DNA from: Halogranum rubrum
GTDB lineage: Archaea; Halobacteriota; Halobacteria; Halobacteriales; Haloferacaceae
Direction: 5' to 3'
Length of the DNA stretch: 64,000 nt
Assembly (NCBI RefSeq): GCF_900114455.1
Contig: NZ_FOTC01000006.1
Span: 62,001 to 126,000 of the forward strand
The notes beneath the pieces are model-generated. The model did no database searches and had not been told where the DNA came from. It saw nothing but the letters and a program-made list of their open reading frames with translations. This document shows, one piece after another, positions 57,142 through 64,000 of the stretch. Both the position numbers and the translations under genes were made by a program. The number at the start of each line of letters is the position of its first letter. Within the stretch, counting starts at the first letter, position 1.

Positions 57142-57371
57142 CCCACGACTGACGTCGTGGGCTTGCGTGTGGGCGGGCCACCCCACAGAGGCAACTTAAT
57201 TGTCGGTGTTCCTCGGCCTCAACTCACGGAGTCAGTCGCGGAGTAGGTGGGTATGGCTTCCTGGAAGTCTTTCGCTCAAACTAACGTACTTGCTCTGGAG
57301 TTCACACATCGATAATGGTGGGACGGTTTCCACTGCAACCTGCGAACTGCCTTGGGGTCAAGCCCCGAGGC
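57142..57371 (+). mobile_element. IS200/IS605-type end remnants (two hairpins)
   Basis: A perfect 8-base-stem hairpin CCCACGACTGACGTCGTGGG (57142-57161) lies about 190 bases from GCCTTGGGGTCAAGCCCCGA (57349-57368; the right arm ends GGC at 57371). Both motifs are familiar at the ends of haloarchaeal IS200/IS605 or tnpB elements. No transposase remains between them. The downstream hairpin could also act as a terminator facing PolB2. Confidence 0.45.
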
Positions 57372-57419
57372 ACTCGCCTTCTTTCTCTGTCGACTCATCC
57401 ACGCTCTTCGAGTCCTCAT

Positions 57420-59528
57420 TCATCCCTCTCCAAATGTCTGCAACGAGATATCCTTATAGTCCGCTAAATACTGGGTGATATCTGCTTCACGCCACCCAAG
57501 CGGTGAGAGGACGCTTTCTGCGGCACGAATCAACTGCTTTCGATAAAACTCGATGTCGTACTCCTCAACCCCTTCTGTGGCGAGCGCAACACGGTCCGCT
57601 GTCTGCTTGCTATCATCGACGACGACATAGTCAACGTTCTGTCCCGGATTCCGACACAGCCCACGAGTCTCTGCGCGTTCCAACGCAGCGACGTTCCGCG
57701 TGGTCCGTGTATACTCATCGAGTGGTTTCGAGACACGATTTGTGATGACTAACTCCGATACGTCGAGAGTGCCAGCCTGCAACCGCTGGAGCCACCGCTT
57801 CAGTTGCTCACACACAGCCTTTACATCACGGTGTTCGTCGAGAGCCTCGATCATATCCTTCTGCGCAGTCGCGATGAACTGGGGGGTACTGCGCTGGCGA
57901 CATTCGATGCCGCGATACTTGTAGTCGTCCTCGGCAGCGACTTTGCCGAAGTATTTGGTGAGGGCGCCAGCCTCGGAATTCCGCAGTGGGACGAACGCAA
58001 TCCAGTCGTAGTGCGCCTCGTATTCCAATCGAATGCCAACGTCGGCGGTGACTATCTCGGTGATTTCAGCCAGTGGTGTCTGCTCTTCACCCTCAACAGC
58101 CGTCACCCACACCGAATCGACGATACCATGGACGACGCGCCAGCCGTTCGCTTCGAGTGTCTCCTTCGTATCTAGCAAGATTTCGCGAGCGAACGCGTTG
58201 ATTGCCTCGTGGCACTCGATCCGACCGAATTTTGCGTTCGAGAAGCCTTGATACCCGAAACACGAGACGAGGATCCACTTGATGGCGCTTGACCGGCCTT
58301 CTAATTCGACGATTCGTTCGGCGTCGTCAGTCTCCCGTAACTCGGTCTTCATCGTCTCACGGTCAGTGATGAGCGGTTCGAGCACGTCGGGGAGATATCC
58401 GCGTTCGTCACAGATACAGTATCCAAGGCCGGGAACATCCTCCCGACCAGCATGGCACTCACACCGAATTTTTTCAGGACTCACGTTCCGGCTCACGATG
58501 ATGTTGGGGTACAACGACGAGAAATCTAACTCGTGGACGTCCTCGTGTAGGCCGACATCGGGTGCGAACGTAAATCCGCCTCTGTCTGCTTCGTGGAGTT
58601 GCCGCATCGTCTTGAGCTGTTCGTGGCGCCACGAGTGCCACGGGACGAGCACGTTGCGACGCCGAGCCTCACGAATCTGCATCGCCGTGAGGATGGTCCC
58701 AATCGAGGCCCACGCCAGTTCCTGCAATGGCTTCCCGGACCGCTCGACGAGATCGATACAACCATCGAGATTCGACTGTGACCAAAAGAACGTGTTCGAA
58801 CGATCGACAATGGCCCGTCCCGGTACGTTGAAGCGAGCGGGCGAGTGGCCGACCCGCCCATAACTCGCGTAAGTTGACTCGCCAGCAAGTTGTTGCCACT
58901 CTGGGAGACGCCCTAACTGGAACTCGTCGAAATCGCAACTCTCGGCCGCTTGGTACAGTGCGGGCACCACCTCACTGGTGTTTAGCATCAGCACGTCAGG
59001 GTCAGTGTCTGTCACTCGCTGGGACAGCTTCGCGAGAACCGCTTCGGGGTCGCCTGACAGTCGTTCCTCATCAACCAGTAGCTTTGTGAGACAATCTGCT
59101 GCGAGGACCGACTCGTCAACGGCAAGTTCCATGACCGACAACTCTCGTTCAGGGATGGGCGATAGGTCTCGCTCCAGACAGTACCGGAACTCTCTGGAGA
59201 AGTCGACGTTGTAGAGGCGATAGTCGCCGGGCTTTGCCCATCCCGAGATCTCGTGTGCGAGCGTCGTCACGGCGTCGAGGCTGGTCACGTCGACGCGGAG
59301 GACGGACTCTGAGTCGTAGCGGAACCCGATACGTTTCTCAACAGTTCTCGCGTGGACGACGTCGGGATGGTCCCGGAGGGTCCCATAGAGGTCGACGAGA
59401 TCAGCGCGCCCGTGGACAGACACATAGAGCGTCGGCGTGTAGGAACTGTTACGGACGTACTCGGCCCCATCGTCGGTGAGCGTCCACTCAAGGACGTCGC
59501 CATCGCGGTAGTCGATTTTGAACGGCAT
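57420..59528 (-). CDS. polB2: family B DNA polymerase, PolB2 type
   Basis: A 702-residue family B polymerase. Motif A ELDFSSLYPNII (about 331), motif B KWILVSCFGYQGFSNAKFG (about 414) and motif C as GIVDSVWV (about 468) are seen. Motif C lacks the first Asp of YGDTDS but keeps the second, which is the essential metal ligand. The exonuclease part is degenerate (no clear DxE; LNTSEVVPAL where ExoII should have Asp). Archaeal PolB2 proteins carry such altered motifs and were thought inactive, though a crenarchaeal one is implicated in damage tolerance. It is last in an operon with a RecA-like gene. Confidence 0.9.
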   Translation of the reverse strand: MPFKIDYRDGDVLEWTLTDDGAEYVRNSSYTPTLYVSVHGRADLVDLYGTLRDHPDVVHARTVEKRIGFRYDSESVLRVDVTSLDAVTTLAHEISGWAKPGDYRLYNVDFSREFRYCLERDLSPIPERELSVMELAVDESVLAADCLTKLLVDEERLSGDPEAVLAKLSQRVTDTDPDVLMLNTSEVVPALYQAAESCDFDEFQLGRLPEWQQLAGESTYASYGRVGHSPARFNVPGRAIVDRSNTFFWSQSNLDGCIDLVERSGKPLQELAWASIGTILTAMQIREARRRNVLVPWHSWRHEQLKTMRQLHEADRGGFTFAPDVGLHEDVHELDFSSLYPNIIVSRNVSPEKIRCECHAGREDVPGLGYCICDERGYLPDVLEPLITDRETMKTELRETDDAERIVELEGRSSAIKWILVSCFGYQGFSNAKFGRIECHEAINAFAREILLDTKETLEANGWRVVHGIVDSVWVTAVEGEEQTPLAEITEIVTADVGIRLEYEAHYDWIAFVPLRNSEAGALTKYFGKVAAEDDYKYRGIECRQRSTPQFIATAQKDMIEALDEHRDVKAVCEQLKRWLQRLQAGTLDVSELVITNRVSKPLDEYTRTTRNVAALERAETRGLCRNPGQNVDYVVVDDSKQTADRVALATEGVEEYDIEFYRKQLIRAAESVLSPLGWREADITQYLADYKDISLQTFGEG

Positions 59529-59534
59529 GACTGG

Positions 59535-59804
59535 TTAGCGGAGCGTCAACGAGACGGCGAGTTCCTCGACCGTCGACTCCAAATCGTCGATTCGTTTCTC
59601 CTGTTCGAGTACGACTGAGACCAGAATCCGTACCTCGACCGACTGGTGATTCAGATAGCCTGCGGCATCGGCGTGTGCGCGGGCGTGTTCGAACAAGCGG
59701 TCAAAGTGATCTTGGTCGTGTCGACGGAGTGCACGGCGATAGGGGTGCCACCGCTCTTCGGTGGCCCGCAAGAGGTCTCGATAGGTTGAGTTAGTGCGAC
59801 CCAA
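59535..59804 (-). CDS. small conserved helical protein of the PolB2 operon
   Basis: An 89-residue acidic/basic helical protein (MGRTNSTYRDLLRATEERW..., then FDRLFEHARAHADAAGYLNHQ and a terminal coiled-coil-like stretch). It resembles a small haloarchaeal family that begins MGRTNPTYRD; function unknown. The start is TTG at 59804, supported by this resemblance, and gives a 14-base overlap with the RecA-like gene. Six bases separate it from polB2, so the three genes are one transcript. Confidence 0.7.
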   Translation of the reverse strand: MGRTNSTYRDLLRATEERWHPYRRALRRHDQDHFDRLFEHARAHADAAGYLNHQSVEVRILVSVVLEQEKRIDDLESTVEELAVSLTLR

Positions 59805-60468
59805 CGGTCGACACCTCCGGTTTCGTCGCTGCTGCAATGGCCGGATGACGGGTCTCAAGAACGCGCTGCCAGAACGCAATCGTCGTCTGGACGAGCCCAT
59901 CACCAATGGGATAGACCAGTGACTCGAATTCGTCGCCGACGAATCGGGGGCCGAACTTCGTCAGTTCACACGCAACGACGGCATCGACCTTGGCGCGGAG
60001 CGGCGCTGTGAGTACGTCCGTCCGGCACTGGGTCACCAAGATAGGGATTTCGTAGTCGGCTGCGAGGGTTCCAATCAACCTGGCTCCCGCCTCAAGCATC
60101 CGTTTGCGCTCGCCGCGTCTGAGGTCATCCGTGCGATAGAACGCATCGAACGATGGGAGGACGACAAGCGAAGTCTGTTCGTCTACTGTCTCAGTGAGGT
60201 CACGAAGCAGACTCTGATGTTGCCACGGCGTGAACGCCCGTGCGATGTGGACTCGGTCGAGCGTCCGCATACTCGGGGCGACCTGTGCGAGCGTCTGGGT
60301 CGTGCCGTGGCCCTTTGCATCGACCCAGACTGCCGGGCCATTCTCCAGAAGGATGTGATCGAGCACGAGCGATTGCAAGGCGCCTGTTGCACGCTGGTCT
60401 GCTTCGAGGAGCGTGACGCCAGCGTCGAGCGTCGGCAACTCGGGACTGTTGGATGGTCGGTGGGACAT
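59791..60468 (-). CDS. RecA/RadB-like protein with degenerate ATP loop
   Basis: A 225-residue RecA-superfamily protein. The core strand order is recognisable: VWVDAKGHGTTQTL at the Walker A position (no GKT/S), ARAFTPWQHQSLL as in RadA, a Walker-B-like SLVVLPSFDAFYR, and ILVTQCRTD. ATP binding is doubtful. It heads the PolB2 operon. RecA-like partners of damage-tolerance polymerases are known (bacterial ImuA with DnaE2), so an accessory role for PolB2 is plausible but inferred. The ATG at 60468 is preferred to the GTG three bases upstream. Confidence 0.7.
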   Translation of the reverse strand: MSHRPSNSPELPTLDAGVTLLEADQRATGALQSLVLDHILLENGPAVWVDAKGHGTTQTLAQVAPSMRTLDRVHIARAFTPWQHQSLLRDLTETVDEQTSLVVLPSFDAFYRTDDLRRGERKRMLEAGARLIGTLAADYEIPILVTQCRTDVLTAPLRAKVDAVVACELTKFGPRFVGDEFESLVYPIGDGLVQTTIAFWQRVLETRHPAIAAATKPEVSTVGSH

Positions 60469-60517
60469 CACACCTGTACCTTTCAGCAGGTGGATACATA
60501 GGCAAGACAGGGTTGGT

Positions 60518-60535
60518 TCCGATAGTTCCGATAGC
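60518..60535 (-). promoter_or_regulatory. tandem TATCGGAA element upstream of the PolB2 operon
   Basis: Read on the minus strand: CTATCGGAACTATCGGAA. It ends about 10 bases upstream of a TATA-like TATGTATC (near 60506), itself about 38 bases before the RecA-like start. The same tandem precedes the third orc gene. It also lies 6 bases beyond that gene's 3' end. Confidence 0.7.
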
Positions 60536-60540
60536 CGAAT

Positions 60541-61542
60541 TCAGCGGACTCGGTACGTCCGAGCACGCTTCTCGCCATCGGCGATGACGAGCTTGTAATG
60601 AACCATTTTCGAGAGGTAGTTTCGCATGGTACGCTTCGTCTTTGGATCGTCGACTTCGTCGGTGTATCGCTCGTAGAGTTCACCCGGATTCAGTTGGCCT
60701 TCAGTCTGTAAAATCTCGTAGAGGGCGCGTTGATGCTGGTTGAGTTTACTGACTGTTTGCTCCCGGACTTCGTCTTTCCCGCCGGGGATTGCCTCGTCGA
60801 GGATTTCGGTTGTTATTGTCTCTGTTCCCCGTTGGGTGGCCCGTCGAGCAGCGTTACGGAGGATGCCGATCGCGACCCGTGCGTCTCCCGCTGCAGCATC
60901 GGCGATTAAGGCCAGTTCTTGCTTTCCGATAGCGTTTTCCGATAATCCCCACCGTGCTCGGGCTTCGAGGATCGAGACGAGTTCGTCGAGATGGTATTTC
61001 TCGAATGGGATCCGAGTGCACGTCTGCAGCCGACTGGTGAGCCGGCCGTCCAACTGTGAGAAGAGGTCCTTCTCACGGTTTGCGAGGAGCACCATCGAGA
61101 CGTTGTGTGTCTGGTAGAGGTCGTACAGAACGCTTTTGTCTTCGAGTTGGTCGACTTCGTCGAGAATGACGACATATTGTGGGCCGTCATACTGATGAAG
61201 CCGTTCGAGGAGTTCGTCTTTCGGTGTCGATCGACGGTGGATATCGATCGTATTGTCGATGCCTTCGAGAACGCGATAGAGGACGCGAAAGCGGGTGTAG
61301 TCCTGCCAACAGTTGACGTATTGGGAGTTGATATCGAGGACGTTCTCGCGGAGTCGTTCGACTGTATACTGGGCGATACAGGTCTTCCCCGCACCAGAGG
61401 GACCGGTCAAGAGGGTGGTTTCGGCACTGTGACCGTCCATGATTGGGCGGAGGGCATTTGAGAGGTGGTTCACCTCTTGGTTCCGATGCTCGACCTCTCT
61501 GGGAGTGAACTCGGACTGGAGTACGCGAGCATCGGTTATCAT
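60541..61542 (-). CDS. third Orc1/Cdc6-like AAA+ protein, possible regulator
   Basis: A 333-residue Orc1/Cdc6-family ATPase: Walker A TGPSGAGKT (about 45), Walker B VILDEVDQL (about 125), LLANREKDLFSQLDGRL (sensor region), GDARVAIGILRNA lid and a C-terminal winged helix. It is shorter and clearly different from the two origin-linked paralogues. The ATG at 61542 has a TATA-like GTTTATCG about 30 bases upstream; the reading to 61749 is unsupported. It has no G-run origin boxes nearby, only the tandem TATCGGAA element, so it may regulate transcription. Confidence 0.88.
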   Translation of the reverse strand: MITDARVLQSEFTPREVEHRNQEVNHLSNALRPIMDGHSAETTLLTGPSGAGKTCIAQYTVERLRENVLDINSQYVNCWQDYTRFRVLYRVLEGIDNTIDIHRRSTPKDELLERLHQYDGPQYVVILDEVDQLEDKSVLYDLYQTHNVSMVLLANREKDLFSQLDGRLTSRLQTCTRIPFEKYHLDELVSILEARARWGLSENAIGKQELALIADAAAGDARVAIGILRNAARRATQRGTETITTEILDEAIPGGKDEVREQTVSKLNQHQRALYEILQTEGQLNPGELYERYTDEVDDPKTKRTMRNYLSKMVHYKLVIADGEKRARTYRVR

Positions 61543-61587
61543 ACGAGACGTGTTTGAGATGCAGGACGATAAACGGAAGCGGGTCGT

Positions 61588-61606
61588 TTCCGATAGTTCC
61601 GATACA
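61588..61606 (-). promoter_or_regulatory. tandem TATCGGAA element upstream of the third orc gene
   Basis: Read on the minus strand: GTATCGGAACTATCGGAAA. It ends about 13 bases upstream of the TATA-like box (about 61568-61575) of the third orc gene. Sequence, orientation and position relative to TATA match the copy ahead of the RecA-like/PolB2 operon. Confidence 0.7.
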
Positions 61607-61741
61607 GTCTCTCGAATCGTCGTCGCCGAGAGGGAACTCGTTGTGACGACAGATCGGCCAGAGCATTGGAAGTGGTGGTGTGTTTTGGGTGAGTGACCCA
61701 CATCGTTATCGGGTGATCTCTCCAAAGCGACCCCTACTTCG

Positions 61742-62155
61742 ATGGTCAAGGTTCCTGACTCATTGCGGTGTCTGTTTTCGGCGTCTGTGACCGAACACGA
61801 GGGGTCGTACAGGATCGAAGTTCCACGCGGGGAGATTGAAGAGAGTAAGTTCGATGTCGGTGAAGACTATGGTGTTGGCGTGCTCACGCACACTGCCGCG
61901 TCGTCGCCGAGTGACTCCCCCGACGCCGCCCCGAATACATCGCCAGATGCTCAGCAGGGTCCACCCGTTGAGGAGGGAGACGTCCGTGAGGTCATGATTG
62001 AGACGCTCGGTGAGCAGGGAGACGGCATCGCGAAGGTTGAACGCGGATACGTTGTAATCGTTGACGGCGGACAGCCTGGTGAAACTATAGAAATCGAGGT
62101 GCATACAGTTCGAGAGACCGTCACCTTCGCTGAGATTGTTGGGTCTGAACCGTAG
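61742..62155 (+). CDS. TRAM-domain protein
   Basis: A 137-residue protein. The N-terminal half (about 1-75) is a small strand-rich segment ending in a Ser/Pro/Asp-rich linker. The C-terminal half (about 80-137) is a TRAM domain (EQGDGIAKVERGYVVIVDGG, PGETIEIEV), a nucleic-acid-binding OB-like fold. Archaeal TRAM proteins bind RNA and can act as RNA chaperones. It is divergent from the third orc gene. Confidence 0.87.
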   Translation: MVKVPDSLRCLFSASVTEHEGSYRIEVPRGEIEESKFDVGEDYGVGVLTHTAASSPSDSPDAAPNTSPDAQQGPPVEEGDVREVMIETLGEQGDGIAKVERGYVVIVDGGQPGETIEIEVHTVRETVTFAEIVGSEP

Positions 62156-62280
62156 TGTCTGGTTGCAGGGTTCAGATTGACCGGTCTCAATGTACGAGTC
62201 CTCGTAAGCGCTTTTCAGCAGTAGTTGGCCGATTTACATCACACTCTATTGGATGAGCATCGTCTTTCCTGAACCGCTGA

Positions 62281-62871
62281 TTAGCGTTGCTGTAGCGGCA
62301 CTCGCGTCTTCTGTTCGATTTCAATACGGACTCGATAAGTGAACATCTCCCAGTCATTATCTGTCTGGAATTGTGACGCTCGTCCATCGAATCTCTCGGC
62401 GACGTAGTACGTGCCCGCACGTGAGAGGTCATCACCCCGAAGCTCGTAGCGTCTGCTAACAGTCTCCCCAACTCCGAGCGGTTTTGTTATCGGCGTTCCG
62501 TCCATCGACATCGACGCCCCGCCACGGCTGGCTTCGACACGGTCAGTAGCCTCGTAAGATTGCGAGAATAAGGTCGTCTTCCACGTTTCGTCGTCGGGCG
62601 TCGGCGACGACGCAACTGCGAGCACGCCAAACGGCCAGACGCCGTAGCTGCGGACTCGAACCGGTTCATCGCCGGTATTCTCCAGCGTGAGTACGAGTTC
62701 AGCAGGATGTTCGATAGTCGAATCAGTGACCGCGAGACGCCCCGACACCGAAAGAGGCCCTGCTGAGTCATCTGCAACGATTTCTGTGAGACGATACTCA
62801 GTATCGCCGAGACAGCCGGAGAGACCAACCACTGAGAGGGTTCCGGCCGCTACGAAGTCTCGACGCTTCAT
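62281..62871 (-). CDS. twin-arginine lipoprotein of unknown function
   Basis: A 196-residue exported protein. The signal MKRRDFVAAGTLSVVGLSGC has a twin-arginine motif and a lipobox Cys at about 20. The mature part is strand-rich, with an immunoglobulin-like LVLTLENTGDEPVRVRSYG segment. It overlaps the ABC ATPase gene by four bases (ATGA), so it belongs to that operon. Its role with the transporter is unknown. Confidence 0.8.
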   Translation of the reverse strand: MKRRDFVAAGTLSVVGLSGCLGDTEYRLTEIVADDSAGPLSVSGRLAVTDSTIEHPAELVLTLENTGDEPVRVRSYGVWPFGVLAVASSPTPDDETWKTTLFSQSYEATDRVEASRGGASMSMDGTPITKPLGVGETVSRRYELRGDDLSRAGTYYVAERFDGRASQFQTDNDWEMFTYRVRIEIEQKTRVPLQQR

Positions 62872-63623
62872 CGTTTATCGCCACCCTCATCTACGCGAGC
62901 GTCAGTGAGCTCCACGAATATGTCTTCCATTGTCGCGTCGGCGACCACTTCAGCTCCGTCCCGAAGTTCTCGAAGGGTTCCTTCAGCGACTAACCGTCCA
63001 TTGTGGAGAATGCCAATTCGGTCACAGACGAGTTCAACCTGCCCGAGGACGTGACTCGAAAAGAAAATCGCCGCTCCACGCTCAGCTTCCTCGGCGACGA
63101 TTTCACGGACGAGCCGGACACCATGTGGGTCAAGGCCGCTGAATGGTTCGTCCAAAATAAGCAACTCCGGCTCACCAACGAGTGCCATCGCAAGTGCCAA
63201 GCGCTGTTCCATTCCGGCAGAAAAGGTTCCAGCATTTTGGTCTACAGCGTCACCGAGTCCGACACGTTCGAGCAGGGCTTTCGGGTCGTCTGAGCCACCC
63301 TTTGTCTCGACGACGAGAGCAACGTGCTGGCGTGCAGACCGATCTGTATAGAGCCCATATCGGTCGGGGAGAATGCCGACTCGCTCGTGAACCTCGACCA
63401 CCTCGGTTCGTGGGTCACGCCCAAGGACACGCATCGTCCCCGACGTCGGTCGCAGATAATCGAGTAACAGTCCGATCGTCGTTGATTTTCCGGCCCCATT
63501 TGGGCCGAGAAAGCCATAGGTCTCCCCTTGTTTAACCGTCAGATTGAGACTCTCGACGACACGAACGTCGCCGTATTGTTTGGTCAGCCCGTCAACGTTG
63601 ATCGCTGTGTCTACGTCAGTCAT
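62868..63623 (-). CDS. ABC transporter ATP-binding protein
   Basis: A 251-residue ABC ATPase. Walker A GPNGAGKST (about 40), signature FSAGMEQRL (about 134), Walker B LLILDEPFSGLDPHG and the switch His in SSHVLGQVE are present. The sequence is of the CcmA/NosF type that energises ABC-2-like permeases. It overlaps the permease upstream by four bases and the lipoprotein downstream by four bases, forming a three-gene operon. Confidence 0.95.
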   Translation of the reverse strand: MTDVDTAINVDGLTKQYGDVRVVESLNLTVKQGETYGFLGPNGAGKSTTIGLLLDYLRPTSGTMRVLGRDPRTEVVEVHERVGILPDRYGLYTDRSARQHVALVVETKGGSDDPKALLERVGLGDAVDQNAGTFSAGMEQRLALAMALVGEPELLILDEPFSGLDPHGVRLVREIVAEEAERGAAIFFSSHVLGQVELVCDRIGILHNGRLVAEGTLRELRDGAEVVADATMEDIFVELTDARVDEGGDKR

Positions 63624-64000
63624 ATGGCATCACCACGTGTGAAGACTCGACGAGCGAGTCCCAACGGCACTGCCAGCCAGACAAGCAGTACGAGTATACT
63701 TCCTACAGGGTGGAGATACCACGGTCCAGGTCCACCGAACGCGGCTTCGACAACGAAGGCGTTCACCGACACACCGGGTGCAAGCTTCGTGTAGACGATG
63801 TGGAACAGCTCCGTCGAGTTACCGACACCGAGAAACCAGTTCGTTAGGACATTGTAGGCACCGTCAGGTGTCAATCGAAGCGCGAGAAAGAGCGGCCCAC
63901 TCGCCGGAGCATCGTATGGGTCGACCGGGACACCAGTGACAGCGGTGTAGATCGTCGTAACGATTTGACTCCAGAACAGCGTCACGAGTACGTACCCGAA
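63620..64000 (-). CDS. ABC transporter permease, partial (window edge)
   Basis: The last 126 codons of a membrane protein whose start lies beyond base 64000; the frame is open to the edge. At least one or two helices are visible, including the terminal WYLHPVGSILVLLVWLAVPL, after an extracytoplasmic segment. The four-base overlap with the ABC ATPase gene marks it as the partner permease, probably of the ABC-2 type with a large external loop. Confidence 0.75.
   Translation of the reverse strand, partial: FGYVLVTLFWSQIVTTIYTAVTGVPVDPYDAPASGPLFLALRLTPDGAYNVLTNWFLGVGNSTELFHIVYTKLAPGVSVNAFVVEAAFGGPGPWYLHPVGSILVLLVWLAVPLGLARRVFTRGDAI

Noticed and set aside
57240-57420. Possible tnpB or tnpA gene between the two hairpins near 57.2-57.4 kb
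   Set aside because: No frame of useful length or transposase motif is present between them; only the end sequences remain.

Overview
The window comes from a halophilic archaeon (class Halobacteria). Proteins are acidic (Asp/Glu-rich), coding DNA favours G/C at third positions, several exported proteins carry twin-arginine lipoprotein signals, TATA-like boxes lie 20-38 bases ahead of many starts (leaderless transcripts), and the replication proteins are archaeal (Orc1/Cdc6, PolB2). No tRNA, rRNA or CRISPR array was seen. Genus cannot be fixed from the sequence. Several Orc genes with private repeats, one intact IS and many gene fragments suggest a megaplasmid or a chromosomal region built from integrated plasmids.

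Layout. (1) 0.1-11.8 kb: sugar-acid module with 2-oxoglutarate-semialdehyde-type aldehyde dehydrogenase, two carbohydrate-esterase-like hydrolases, uronate dehydrogenase, two enolase-superfamily acid-sugar dehydratases, a DHDPS-type aldolase/dehydratase, IclR regulator and a ThuA protein. Together they spell an oxidative uronate-to-2-oxoglutarate pathway. (2) 12.1-22.3 kb: copper/metal resistance island with a broken DUF411 lipoprotein, DUF4396 membrane protein, multicopper oxidase, His-rich membrane protein, HTH plus small membrane protein, 15-Cys copper-storage-like bundle, Lrp/TRASH regulator, Cys-rich miniprotein, SHOCT and DUF302 proteins, and a CopB-type ATPase. (3) 22.4-25.4 kb: CapK-like adenylate-forming ligase and a ferritin-like/VIT1 fusion. 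(4) 25.5-27.8 kb: origin 1, an orc1/cdc6 gene plus an inverted array of GTCGGAAAC...GGGG boxes. (5) 28.5-36.4 kb: HtpX protease, PQQ-propeller membrane protein, patatin, an intact IS1595-type element and several pseudogenes.

(6) 36.4-52.4 kb: catabolic island with etfBA, a TAXI-type TRAP transporter, a benzoylformate-decarboxylase-like ThDP enzyme, acyl-CoA synthetase, two acyl-CoA dehydrogenases (one glutaryl-CoA-dehydrogenase-like), thiolase, 3-hydroxyacyl-CoA dehydrogenase, enoyl-CoA hydratase and a second IclR regulator. It looks like uptake, activation and beta-oxidation of an organic acid. (7) 52.8-55.4 kb: a degraded IS630 transposase and origin 2, with a second orc1/cdc6 gene and a different box family (GCAGCGGCAAC...GGGGTGT). 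(8) 55.7-62.2 kb: an arylsulfotransferase-like propeller protein, then a replication/repair cassette of PolB2, a small protein and a RecA-like protein, next to a third Orc1/Cdc6-like gene and a TRAM protein. The third orc gene and the PolB2 operon share a tandem TATCGGAA element just upstream of their TATA boxes. (9) 62.3-64 kb: lipoprotein and ABC transporter, cut by the window edge.

The strongest candidate for an undescribed system is the Orc3/RecA-like/PolB2 cassette, which may be a damage-inducible polymerase module controlled by an Orc-family transcription factor. A second noteworthy pattern is that all three orc genes are bracketed, upstream and immediately downstream, by their own private repeat.
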